Below are positions 36,427-47,955 of a stretch of DNA of 64,000 bases, piece after piece. The notes under the pieces were generated by a model. The model saw only the letters and a list, made by a program, of their open reading frames with translations. It searched no databases and was not told the origin of the DNA. Source of the stretch: Schistocerca nitens (Eukaryota; Arthropoda; Insecta; Orthoptera; Acrididae). Made by a program: the position numbers and the translations under genes. The stretch spans positions 734,311,450-734,375,449 of the forward strand of contig NC_064615.1 in assembly GCF_023898315.1 (NCBI RefSeq), given 5' to 3'. Position 1 is the stretch's first letter. Each line of letters starts with the position of its first letter.

Positions 36427-36655
36427 GACATCTTGGGTTGTCGGGTGTTCTGCCGGATATCAGCGTCGTACTTGCACGATATTTCGGTCACGTAGCTCGT
36501 AACCTTCATCAGGTGCGACCTGACAGTCTCAGGTCGCACCTGATGAAGGTTACGAGCTACGTGACCGAAATATCGTGCAAGTACGACGCTGATATCCGGC
36601 AGAACACCCGACAACCCAAGATGTCATTAGATCGCCGGGAAAGCCTGAAGAGTTA
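36427..36655. mobile_element. Perfect snapback retroposon with 13-bp target-site duplication
   Basis: Positions 36427-36523 and 36529-36625 are perfect reverse complements (97 bp each, no mismatch by eye), separated by only cagtc. Two further flanking bases also pair by chance. A 30-bp unpaired tail (tagatcgccgggaaagcctg and onward) follows. The whole unit is bounded by caattgttaatat at 36414-36426 and 36656-36668. Mirror open frames on both strands are a by-product of the palindrome. The long duplication suggests LINE-type insertion of a self-complementary RNA or cDNA. Confidence 0.9.
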
Positions 36656-36668
36656 CAATTGTTAATAT

Positions 36669-38480
36669 TCCTATGTTACACCAAAACGTCCTGATGATGA
36701 TCTTGCTTGCTTGCTTCTGACTTTAATGATCAACTCACATGCTCGACTGATAAAGAATACCTAGCAGTACTTGAGACAGATCATCTCTCTTTTACATAGT
36801 ACTTTGTATGAAATATGTGAGTTGCAAATTTAGATGAATGTACGAATAAATATTCATTTAAAAAAACTGTTTTTGAATCATGGACAATGAAATTTCATAC
36901 CCTGAGATCCTTATTCCGGTGTTCTAGTATCTACTGCATCTAAAGGTGGCTTTTTGCACTATTTCTTCCGTCTGCCGTTAATGAAGTGGTTTATTAAAGA
37001 ATATAATTACACAGAAAATAAGATTGAGTTAGGTAACTGGAAGACGGACACATTTCTCATCTATGAAGCAACGCATGGGCAAGCAGCAGCATGGTGTCCA
37101 GGTTTCTCGGGTATGGAATATATTTTTATGTCTATCGCATCTTCAGTAGTTCCTGACGTGAACACGTGCCTTGCCAACCTAGGCGTACACCCCGGGAACA
37201 GGGCTCTTTCTAAAGCTCCTGTGCCAATCCAGCTTCCCTTATGGTGGACTGTAAGTGTACAGTTTCCCAAATTAAGTTTTAAATTTCGAGAACGACTTCT
37301 CTAGCATTCTCAGCAAAGCACTGCGACATGCTGCAATCGGTTTTGTCGTAACTTAGCCCCAAGTCATGCGCTACTGTCAATGCTGAATCCCGCTTTCACA
37401 TAAATAACAGTTAGATTTAAACTTCATCATTGGTGAAACCGAAGACTCAACTATCCCTCTCAACAGAAACGCGGTAGGGACCCAAATCCAGGTCCTGTCT
37501 GCCGGTGATGGCGATTTGAGCGCAGTTCTCCTTCATAGACCGGACAATACCTCTCTTGTTGGTCAGGTGATTACCGTTCTCCATTACAACTTCAGCATGG
37601 TACCTACCACATTTCCCTTTAATCCTCCTATTTGTTTTCCATACAATGTGAACTCAAAGTTTTCTCCTCTTCTTTATAAGGAACTCCCTTATTGAATTTG
37701 ATGTATTGCACCTTCTTTTCTTCCAGCCTTCGAGTGTAGTTTTATGTAGTCTAATAGTACTCCCGTTCCGTAGCGTCACGCTGAATTACTACAGTCTAGA
37801 TAAAATTTTCGTACGTCTGATTCCGAAGTCTGATTACGTGGCCAGTTTCTTACAGTTACTTCATAATTTGTGTGATTTTTTTTATCCTAACACTTCGACC
37901 AAACTAAGACCACAAACATTTGAAAATGGCTTCAGAACAGAAGATGTGCATTAATGAAAACAATGTAAGCGAATATCTAACTTCAAGCAAAGACCGCCAA
38001 TGTGATAAAATGTTGTCTTTTAGACTAATCGATTTATCTCTTGTTCGATATGCATACACGGTCACTAGTGCTATTATTTCCCACAGTATTTTATAAAATA
38101 CATCTTGAAGCATATTCAAACAAATTGTTTCACATTTTACTTTCTTAGTCAAAATAGCCCATTTCGTTTCCTGTCAATTCCACTTATTTCATTAGAGGAG
38201 CACATCTTTGAACTCTGTTGGTTAACATATAAAATTTCTTACAGTTCAGTTATTTAACTAATCTTCTTTTGATTTCTCATGACGCACAGAAATATGATAA
38301 CATTGATAACACAATTTATCTGCAGATTACGTCAAAGAAGCTCTCTGAAGCACATGACTGTCCGATTTATTTTTCACGTGATATAATCTGTATAGTTATC
38401 AAGTAATATCCCTTATTGTCGTTACAAATTGTGACCTAGATATAGGTTGTTCTCCTTTATTTTTTTCCTGGTAACAGGTC
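36669..38480. other. Intergenic sequence between gene A and gene B
   Basis: No gene or recognised repeat. Positions 36954-37304 hold a 116-codon plus frame and an overlapping minus frame without domains. This stretch must contain any distal regulatory sequence of gene B. Confidence 0.4.
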
Positions 38481-38493
38481 ATTAGTGACAGTA

Positions 38494-38500
38494 CTATATA
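38494..38500 (+). promoter_or_regulatory. Possible TATA box of gene B
   Basis: The sequence tatatat lies 71 bp upstream of the start codon. An initiator-like tcacttc occurs about 30 bp downstream of it. The position is plausible for a short 5' leader, but an upstream non-coding exon cannot be excluded. Confidence 0.3.
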
Positions 38501-38570
38501 TCTGTGAGAACTGAGACAAAGATACTCACTTCGGTCACCAGCAGCTGTCGTTGAAGTAAAGGAGCTCTCT

Positions 38571-38636
38571 ATGACGATGGCGACACTTCGCTTATTCGTT
38601 CTTTTACACCTCTTTTTAATACCAGTCGCTATATCA
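38571..38636 (+). CDS. Carboxylesterase gene B, exon 1 (signal peptide)
   Basis: The ATG opens a 22-codon exon, MTMATLRLFVLLHLFLIPVA followed by Ile-Ser: a basic residue, then a long hydrophobic core, as in a secretory signal peptide. It ends at TCA|GTGAGT in phase 0. Exon 2 begins AVEYLTV, so cleavage probably falls near the exon junction. A second ATG two codons later could also serve as start. The product is expected to enter the secretory pathway, as most insect JHE-like and integument esterases do. The exon was too short for automatic detection; it was placed from the splice donor and the fit to exon 2. Confidence 0.75.
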
Positions 38637-39255
38637 GTGAGTTTTCATTTCCTCAGCACAGTTCATTACTTTTCGCTCTAGGCATTCTATTCTCAGTGAT
38701 ATAATATATGAATGTGTCAAAACAACGAAATCACACATCACCAGTGACTAATATTAATGACTATTTGTTCTACAGTATTAGCTTCAGATTCAGAAAAAAG
38801 TCTAGAATTTTAATTCGCCGTGATAGCTGTGTCCAACATAAGATATTTAGACGTTCTAAAATGTGTAAATGATCCCTTGGTCGCCAAAGAGAAACGTTAA
38901 ATTCTCAACAGAATCAGTTCATTTTTGTTTTTTGTAAGCCATCGGGACTTCCTTCACAGCCCACTAAAAGTTTATCTGCAGACAGGAAGTTTCGTTTCGT
39001 GACAGTACTCCTGTGACGGTCAAATAACCATTGCACCTCTTGTATTTTTTTAATGTCTACTCATCTTCCATAACTGTCCTCTCTTATGTCTTGCAGACAG
39101 TTCGCTATTGGTTTTTCCGTGTACTGCACAGGTAACATGTTACAAGTTTTAGAGCAGCTTTTTGAGACGTGAAATGGGTCCCCAGTTCATAATCTGGTAT
39201 GTAAACATTTCTTATTATTATATCATTTTAAATGTTTTACTTCAATCTTTCGCAG

Positions 39256-39393
39256 GCTGTTGAGTATCTTACAGTCGACACAGAAGAAGGTACACTGAGA
39301 GGTCAGATGGGTGAAACGTATACAGGGAAACCCATGTACAGGTTTGAAGGAATTCCCTATGCGGAGCCACCAGTTGGAGACCTCCGATTCCAG
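39256..39393 (+). CDS. Carboxylesterase gene B, exon 2
   Basis: After caatctttcgcag, 46 codons read AVEYLTVDTEEGTLRGQMGE, then a stretch ending FEGIPYAEPPVGDLRFQ, and close at CCAG|GTAAGC in phase 0. The F.GIPYA.PPVG.LRF block is the N-terminal signature of type-B carboxylesterases and cholinesterases. An intron of 619 bp separates it from exon 1 and one of 22.2 kb from exon 3. Confidence 0.95.
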
Positions 39394-42045
39394 GTAAGCA
39401 GCTATCACCATCCACTTAATGTTCCTGGGCCAGGTAAAACTAATATAGAAATCACTATCTATGTATATTTTTCTCAGGCGATTTAAAAAGTATAGAAATA
39501 GCAGATTCAAATTTTATGATCATAGCTCCAGACAGGCTATTTATTGAAATGCTTAACATTTTAATATCAGAAGCACCACTCGGCAGTACGAAGAGTGAAG
39601 AATTATGTGACACAAAAACTTTTACTTGTTCCGACTATACTGATCATAAATGTCTACACGTTTCTAAAGGCCGGAACATAGTAATTACGACATACAACGC
39701 AAGTACAGCCACACACATATAGAGTTCCTCTGTCAGTCTTCGTACATAACGACCACAGCAGAATAATTGTATATCAATCAGCCGTGTGAAAATCACAAAA
39801 AGCTGTCTAAACTAGTCGAAGCAAAGGCTTAAGACTTTCAAAATTTTATGAACGTTTGGTAGTTTCAAATGTTACAATTAACAACAAAGTGGACTGTAGA
39901 TGTCATCTACCGTATTTGCTCGGAAATTAAGCGAATAACGGCTCTAGGTTCTTAAGAGCAAAATTATTCGTTGAGTTTGGTTAATAGGCAGGTTATGTAA
40001 TTGAATGGCTTCAGAGTATACTGCCAGGTGGAATCATATTTATCTGACGCAGCGCCGGTGTTGGGTTGGCGCCCAACTAACAATGATGATCCCGTACAAG
40101 GCAAACTTAAAACTTCATCATCTTGTTTTCTTGTTTCTTAGTCCATCACTCAGTGAAACCCATGCAAGTGTTCACCTAGTTCCCAGCAAGTCTAAACCAC
40201 TAAAACCACTTCAAGTTAATCACTTTCTTAAGGTCGTCTTTTTACGTCAATGTTTAGGAAAAACTATTGCCACCGGAAACCATCACTCACTGTAAAGTGA
40301 GATGAGTTATGTTTATAGATTAGAACAGATGACATCACACAGTATTTATTTCCGTTGTATTGAATAAATTTGTAATGGGTCTCAGCTACTTGTCACTCCA
40401 TCTCCTACATATCTCTATGTTTCCAGATCGTTAAAAAAAGCTCGTTCCATTTTTTAAAAGTTAAGGTACATCTATTTCAAGCAAGAATTTTTAAATTTCA
40501 CCTTCAGTATCTCTGGATTACAGAAATAAATTTAAGTAAATTAAGGCACCATGGTAAATTTTTAATGGACTCTGTGAGTATTCAAATCGCCAATCCTAGC
40601 CCGTGCAGTCGAAAATTCGGTCTACACTTTCAGTTTTTCAGCTAAGATCGATGATGTCCTTTTTCCCCACACTAAGACAGCTATCTTACTAAAAGTTCAT
40701 CTCAGAACGTGGAGTCGTGGGACATACATTTGAAATGAAATTACAAATCAGAAACAGTACTGAGGTAAGGTTATAAAATGTTAATGAAAAATCTTTCGTA
40801 TAGTTCCCTCATAATTTAAAACGCTATAAACGCTTGCTACCAGTTTTATCAGGCAATAATAATTAGGATTAACGAAATTAAGTAGCATATATTGACACTG
40901 CCAGTATGGTATTGCATCACTTTAGAATACACATAGAATGAGATTTACCCTTCACATCAGAACGAATATTGAATGAGATATAGACTTTACTCTAATTACT
41001 AAGAATATGAGGCCGCTCAACTAATTCAATAATTAGCCACTCGCATGTGTGCACGCCCCGCACAGCTGCTGAACTATCCCTAGTTTAATCCAGTACTAGT
41101 GTGTCGATTACACGACGGCAGCGACAAAACACGCCAGTCAGAATGCAATGGGCTTTCTGGATCACTACACCGAGTTCAGGTGGCCTCTTCTTGGGGCCGC
41201 TACTGTGTATCGCTACCACAGCGAGTTGAGGCGGCCTCCGCTTGGTGACACTGCAGTCGGTATCCGTTTTGTTCTCCTATATCGCTCTCTGTACCCAGCA
41301 GCCGTTACCTTCGACTTGTACTTCGATCTCTGCAGCCCTGAGCTGCATATCCATGTCATAGTTCGATCTCTGACAATCCGCCCCCCCCCCCCCACTCCCC
41401 CCACCCCCACCCGATCTCGACTGTCTTACACTGCTGGCTCGATTGCTGACTCATGGTCTGCCATCTTTGTTCTCTTAGTTAGCACTCCCTGCTCCGTAAT
41501 CTCGCTCTGCACAGTTTGATATGTAATCCCTGTCCCAAAGGTGTTACAATTGTAGTTCAATCAATCACCCTCTTTTTCCCTGTCTTTGTTTTCATAAATC
41601 AATCTAGGTTTTTCTGATCCACCGACTTGCTCTCAAAGTTAAATATATGAATCTAGCGAATTTACACTGCATAAACTTTTGAACGGATGTCGTCTAGGTA
41701 TCGTGGCTCATACAGGCTCTCAACCTCACGTTACACTGCTCACTTTATCCTCGAGTATGAAAGGTTAGTTTACATTGCTTCATAATGGAAACTGTGTGTT
41801 ACTTGGGTCGAATTACCCACTGAATAGTTGATTTATCAACATTATTTCATACTTAGACTAAGTGCTAAATGGCACAACGACTTTCTCAGACTTCTTATCA
41901 AGCTAGCTCCTAACTTATAGACCCTTTTTTCCGGCTAAACATCCATCAGGAGAAACTCTCGGGAACAAGTTGAGTATTTACTACGAATGGAAATGTACAG
42001 GAAAGTTATCGCTCAACGTTCCAATGATGTGAACTCCATTGGCGG
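39394..42045. other. Start of the 22-kb intron of gene B
   Basis: No recognised family in this stretch. 41040-41460 is GC-rich, with a run of 14 C near 41382, and may be part of an unclassified repeat. Confidence 0.4.
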
Positions 42046-43330
42046 CAGAATTTCAGTTCAGGGAACGGGGATGGGGAAGGAATATGCTTATAGTCAGAAG
42101 GATATAACTGTTCCTGTATTTGTTTTGCAATGGTTTTCCATAAGCGTCTAACATAGTAAAAGGAGACGAAAATTTGGAATCTTTATTTCCTAAAAGCGAA
42201 TATATCAACGTCCATAATTTTACTCTACAGTTAACATTTAAGTGCCTAGGAGAGGGTTCATCACAACACTTGTAGACTATAGCTGTAACCTTCCACTCCA
42301 GAATATCACGCGCAAAAAACCAACACTCAGATCTTGGTGATCGTGCTGTAATTTCTCTTATATTACTACAATAATCATTTCTCCCTAAGTAGGTTAGTGT
42401 CAGCAAAATATTTTGGCATACAGAGGAGAAAATTTGTGATCGAAATTTCGTGAAGAGATTGCGTTGAAATGACTGTGACACCAAATTGTTTATCACATCT
42501 GCGACAGTGTCTCCTCTAGCTCGTGGTAACACTAGACGAGCTGACCTTCTTTGAACTTTTTCGATGCGCTCCATCAATCGTACTTGGTAGGATACAACAC
42601 CGTGCAACAGTATTCCAGAACAGGACGGACAAATATAGTATAGATACTCTCTTTAGTAGACCTACTATATTTTCAAAGCGTTCTGCCAATAAAACGCATT
42701 CTTTGGCTCTCCATACCCACAACGCTTCCTGTGTGATCGTTTTAGTTTAAGTTCTTTGTGATTGTAATAACTAGTTATTAATTTGAATTGTGTGGTTTAC
42801 CGTGCTACCAAAATTTAACGGATTCCTTTTAGTAGTCATGTGGATGGCCTCACATTTTTGGCTATTTAGAGTTCGTTTTTACTTTTCACACCGGACATAT
42901 ATCTTATCTAAAACATTCTCCAACACGTTTTGGTCTTCTGGTGACTTTACTAGAGGTAAATTACAGTGTCGTTCGCAAAATATCCAAGAAGGCCGTTCAT
43001 ATTGTCCCCTAAATCGTTTATATTCATTAGGAACAGCAGATGGCCTATAACACTTCCTTGGAGAACACCAGATATCACATTTGTTTGATTTGATGAATTT
43101 CCGTCGATTACTATGAAAATGTGACCTTACTGGGAGGAAAACAGGAATCCAGTCGCACAACTGAAACGATAATCTACTGGCATACAATTCGTTTAGACAT
43201 CACTTCTGAGGAACGGTGTCGAAAGTCTTCTGGAAATCTAGAAATATGGAATCAATTAGAGATCTCCTGTCGACAGCACTTATTACTGGGTGTGTATAAA
43301 CAGCTTGTTGTTTACAGGAACTCTATGAAA
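42046..43330 (-). pseudogene. LINE reverse-transcriptase 3' region, decayed
   Basis: On the minus strand a fragment around 43190-43260 corresponds to the F.DFQKAFDTV.H block in the better-preserved LINE at 58.8 kb. Then at 42053-42607 the frame reads YQVRLMERIEKVQRRSARLV, matching the vqrRatRl region near the end of CR1/jockey-type ORF2 proteins. The same layout is repeated at 58050-58400. Stops and frameshifts are frequent. It lies in intron 2 of gene B. Confidence 0.7.
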
Positions 43331-43465
43331 ACGGTTAATGCGGAACGAGATTAATACACTATACGGCATTGTGTACTGTAGACAATAGGGAAACAATTTG
43401 GAGAAGATGACTGAATGAACATGACAATGCATCTGTGAGACCTTGTGGAAGAGTGGTCTGCCACT

Positions 43466-43862
43466 GAAACTTCCTGGCAGATTAAAACTGTGTGCCGGAC
43501 CGAGACACAAACTCGGACCTTGCCTTTCGCGGGCAAGTGCTCTACCAACTGAGCTACCCAAGCACGACCCACAACCCGTCCTCACACCTTCCATTATGCC
43601 AGTACCTCGTCTCCTACGTTCCAAACATTACAGAAGCTCTTCTGCGTGGTTCTCAGAAGAGCTTCTGTGAAGTTTTGAAGGTAGGAGACGAGGCTGCGAG
43701 GACGGGTCGTGGGTCGTGCTTGGGTAGATCAGTTGGTAGAGCACTGGTCAACGAAAGGCAAAGGTCCCGAGTTCGAGTCTCGGTCCGGCACACAGTTTTA
43801 ATCTGCCAGGAAGTTTCATATCAACGCACACTCCTCGGCAGAGTGAAAAATCTCATTCTGGG
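43466..43862. mobile_element. Snapback element with tRNA-like arms and 8-bp TSD
   Basis: The left arm starts gaaacttcctggcagatt and holds, in reverse, a tRNA-like module (tgctctaccaactgagctac). The right arm holds the sense module (gatcagttggtagagcac; B-box gagttcgagtctcgg) and ends aatctgccaggaagtttc. The arms meet at cagaagctcttctg...cagaagagcttctg with a 9-nt loop (43645-43653). A further 43 bp tail ends in ctcattctgg. The direct repeat ctgccact flanks it (43458-43465 and 43863-43870). The anticodon arm of the right copy is degraded, and position 33 is not U in either arm, so this is not a functional tRNA gene. Confidence 0.82.
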
Positions 43863-44629
43863 CTGCCACTCATTCACAGACAATCAAGCATCTCATTGGA
43901 AGTCTCCCCAACACAGTCGAGCCGTCATGAAGGTGAAGTCTGGACACGCATCATATTAATCTTCAATAATAGTGGCTACTTTTGATCAGATAGTATATCT
44001 GGAGAGAAATTATTCTAAAAACACAGCCACTTTAATTCAGACTTGAAGTCTTGGTATCTGAGCTATTACTGTCAATAGAGGCAGGTAACTGTCGACATAC
44101 AGTGACTATTATTAAACTGCTGTTTGTAATTAATCTCAAATTCGCAAATTTACTCTTGTGCTGAAGTCTGCGTTGCTTTTAACAGCAGTCTGAACGCTAA
44201 AAATCGAGAAATAAATTGTTTTACTGTCATTTAATAATTTAATCCTTTCTGATTATATGTGTAATTCATCAAAAAACTAGTTATAGAAACCTGTTTTATC
44301 AGATTTTTATGTTAAGAGTTCACAGCTAAATGCTGATCAGTTCTTTTACGCGTTAACTAAGATTTATGTAATTTCGAAACGAAATGACTTAAAAGACTTT
44401 AGCTTGTAGCTACCTGTGAAGGAAATGTTCTTCTTTGCCGTGCTAGCATCTCCGTTACAATTCAGGCTTTTGTTTGAGCTGTGGTGTTAATGCGATCACT
44501 TTCTTGGAATTTGAATTGTTTTCGACGTCGATGCCTGGCCATCTACCGGTAGTGTGTATTTTACTGAGTTACAAAGCCACACGTTTCGCCGTCGAGAAGC
44601 GCTGGTCCCCAAACACAAAAGGAAACGCT

Positions 44630-44832
44630 TCTGGCCGGCCGGAATGGCAAAGCGGTTCTAGGCGCTAGAGTCTGGAACCGCGCGACCGCTACGGTCGTAG
44701 GTTTGAATCCTGCCTCGGGCATGGATGTGTGTGATGTTCTTAGGTTAGTTGGTTTTAAGTAGTTCTAAGTTCTAGGGTACTGATGACCTCGGAAGTTAAG
44801 TCCCATAGTGCTCAGAGCCATTTGAACCATTT
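44630..44832 (+). repeat. tRNA-headed SINE, full length, 8-bp TSD
   Basis: Head ctggccggccggaatggcaa, agcggttctaggcgctagag, B-box ggtttgaatcc, tail ...agagccatttgaaccattt. gaaacgct stands on both sides (44622-44629 and 44833-44840). Confidence 0.9.
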
Positions 44833-44840
44833 GAAACGCT

Positions 44841-46650
44841 ACTGCGTTTACTGGTGAGGCCCAGCTTCTCCGGGCCTGGGAGGCGGACAGTACAGACGAA
44901 ACGCCAAGAACCTTAAATCCCGCTTGTCTTTGTTTTCAATGACTCACAGCTGGCACAAGAAACTCGCTCACCGTCGTCTCTTTGGCACGAGAAAAGCAGA
45001 CAAGGTCGCTGGACCCGCTGCCCACAGGAAACAAACGTAACGGAAGCACCGTCCTCTGCTGTTTCGAGACCAGTCCGAAATTTCTCCGAAAAAGTGAAGT
45101 TGTTAATAAACACTTCTTGCGGGAGTGTGAGAGTTTCCTAGGTGTGCACACAGCGTCGGAAATTTATCTTCCTGGAACTCGGAATCGAGAGGAGAAGGGC
45201 AGCCAAGTAAGCATCTTCTATTGGCCGCCACTAATATTTCGCCAATCAGCGAAAAGAAGTGACACATAACTTCAGCTCTCTCGTCTTCTGTTGGCTAACA
45301 CTAACTTGGAACTCGGCGTCTTGAAGCCTGGAGACATTATATCCGTTTTATCATCTTCATCTACTGCTTCTTGTGATGTTATCGGCTTGTCTTTAGTTCT
45401 TGGCTTCTGAAATTGGTGCTCTTAGCTTCTGACTGATTTCCTGACTTCGCTAATGGCCCTGATGACACTTACTGCTTGTCTCTGTGACTACACGCATACA
45501 TCCTGACTACCCTCGGATTCCTTGTTAGTTCCCACGTGCCCCTTACAATTAGAATCCCCTTCAAAGCGATAGTTCGATTTCGCTTACAGCCCAATGCTTA
45601 CGTTACTAACATTTGGCTTTTATATTTTGTGCATTTTCGGAAGTCGATATTCATTTTTTAGTCTTGCGCTACTGTTGCAGTTTAATTCCCAAAGCCAACT
45701 CGAGTGTTACTCATATTCATAAAACGCCGCCTGTATTATGCGGCCACACACATATCTCGGTCAGAGAATGAATCCCTCGCAGTAAATTACCTGTTGTGGA
45801 CATGTAGACTAGTGGCGACCTCCAGAAGACAGCCGCTCTTATCCTTCCAGTGGTATGCGAAGGAGCGAGGCCCATTCACCACACGCCACTGTAAACACCA
45901 CACGTAACAACACGGTGACGTACATTTGTCCGTGGCGCAACTAAGCCATTTCGAGAACTGCAAGGCCAAGTTGCCGCCTCAGCCACGCGCATCTAAAGAT
46001 CAACGTCCATTACCTAGAACCTGCCTAGCTTCAAAGCCAGTCGCCGCCGACGTGTAAAGCTGATATAAAACGTCGGTAAATTTGCCGACTCATACATACC
46101 CTGAGACCATTTATTAACGACGTTCTTGTTTTCCTTAATTTTTTTAGCAAATTGCTATATATGACAACTTCTGTTTTCTCCTCTCAATCAATTCGAAGGT
46201 CAGTGTATTTACCCTTCAGAGCTAACTTGGGGTTTAATCGGCAATGATCAGACCTGGCGCCGCAGATACAAGAACTTCATAAAATTTTATCAGTTTTGCA
46301 TATTTCCTATCGATTAGTAACATTTTTAACACCAGCGTGAGACGTATTTGTATGTTACCATATTTTTTATGCCTAACGTGGAGCTCAAAGTCACGAGAGT
46401 TACCTTAGGTAAAACTTTGACAGCGCTTATTAGTGCATTTCTCTTAAGGAGAAATGGATTTCAAGGATTGCCTCACAAAGTCACAGTCTTAATGTGAATC
46501 TTCGATTTGTGATTGCAATGGATGTGGAAATACTTATGTTTCTTGTTAGTGTGAAACATTCCAGACAGAAACCCATTAAAGCCTCAATAAGGAAGGTAAA
46601 CCACTTTGATGAAGTTAGAAACACAGAGACAATTTCTGAATCTGTATATA
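44841..46650. other. Unclassified GC-richer repeat-like region in intron 2 of gene B
   Basis: 44860-46130 is more GC-rich than normal intron and contains a TATAAAA at 46064-46070, but no coding domain, terminal repeat or second copy was found. It may be part of an LTR or another element. 43871-44621 is plain AT-rich sequence. Confidence 0.35.
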
Positions 46651-46654
46651 CACT

Positions 46655-47356
46655 TGAAACGTCGCCTTAGAAAAATTAATGAATTACCGTGCTGATAAAC
46701 CTTTTACATTATTTGCTTTTCAGAGAGCTGAGCAAAACTGAACGTACTCAGACATTTCGCCCCTTACCTATTCTGGTCAACACTAAACTGACACACAATA
46801 TTTTTTAGCGCAACGCAATCTGACTTTCAATAATCCCTACAAGAGAATGGCCCTGACTAAATTAACCTATACGTTTCACAAATCACTTACCTCACAAAAA
46901 TCTTCGTTACTCAAACTACTGCAATACAGGGAGCGCCAATACTGCTAGCTAAATAAAAGCTTCAAACTACTCAAGGCACTAACTACTGATAGGCATAGTT
47001 AGCAAATGAAAGATTTTGATAGAGAAAAAAAAAATGTATTTACCTTAAAAGTGTTCAAAAGTCATAATATATATAGCAGTTCATGACATCTATTCTTACA
47101 AATGTACTGTTTCTGATAGACACACGTCCAGATCATCCGCTCTCAAAATTCCGCCATTTCTCTCCCTACATCCACCACTGCTGGCGGCTCACCTCCAACT
47201 GCGCAACGCTACGCGCTGTTCACAGCCAACTGCCCAACACTACAATAGCCAACAACAATGCAAACCAGCTACAGACTGCACTCAGCTCAGCCAGTGATTT
47301 TCATATAGAGCGCTACGTGGCGTTACCAATATAAAAACCAAAACAGCCTACTTACA
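46655..47356 (-). repeat. 3' LTR of the gag-only element
   Basis: 702 bp, minus-strand start TGTAAGTAGGCTG and end GCGACGTTTCA. Differs from the 5' LTR by scattered point changes, so the insertion is not very recent. Confidence 0.92.
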
Positions 47357-47689
47357 TAGCTCCCATGCTCCCCACAATAAGTTTTACAAATTGTTATGGG
47401 CACTGGCCAATACATATTTGTTAAAATTTTTTCACAGTTACAATAACAAAGAAACCAAATGCACACACTTACTGATACAATGTTGGTCAAAAGCTAAAAT
47501 TTTCTCACAGTCCATTAAGACAGTCCTGATCGTTCATCACAGTAAAATTGCAGTGTTTTTCTCAAAGTCTGAGCAGCAAAAGAAAATGCACACAGAAGTA
47601 GTGGATTTCCATTGAGTCCTGAAGAAGTAGTGTTGTCCTTCCAATGGAAAGACAGTGCTGACTCTTGACATGCAGACAGGTAATGGGCC

Positions 47690-47955
47690 ACAACAGAGCA
47701 AACCCACAGCAGAGTCAGTCGAAGTTTTGAAGAATATTGGTAGGTAGGTCATAACAGAGCAGACCACTGTAGTCTTGTTAGAGATTACGGTATTGGTGGG
47801 CCACCAGAGGTGCAGACCCACTGCAGTCCTTGTAGAAATAATGGTATTGGTGGGCCATCAAAGACGCAGACCCACTGCAGTCCTTGTAGAAATAATGGTA
47901 TTGGTGGGCCATCAAAGATGCAGACCCTCTGTAGTGCTTGTAGAGACGGCCAGCA
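47690..47955. repeat. 54-bp tandem repeats, about five degenerate units
   Basis: The best units start ggtattggtgggcca at 47789, 47843 and 47897 and contain gcagacccactgcagtcctt. Diverged units precede them (from about 47693). Because the period is a multiple of three, frames stay open on both strands (47775-48011 plus, 47778-48047 minus), which gives spurious repetitive proteins. They lie in the 3' internal region of the gag-only element, near its polypurine tract. Confidence 0.85.

Noticed and set aside
36420-36665. Two near-identical 64-75 codon proteins on opposite strands
   Set aside because: Both come from the perfect palindrome; a palindrome gives the same frame on both strands.
43718-43790. 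tRNA gene
   Set aside because: A- and B-box-like words are present, but the anticodon arm is degraded, position 33 is not U, and the module is part of a snapback repeat with an inverted partner.
47690-47955. CRISPR-like array
   Set aside because: The units are contiguous tandem repeats without unique spacers, and the genome is an insect.
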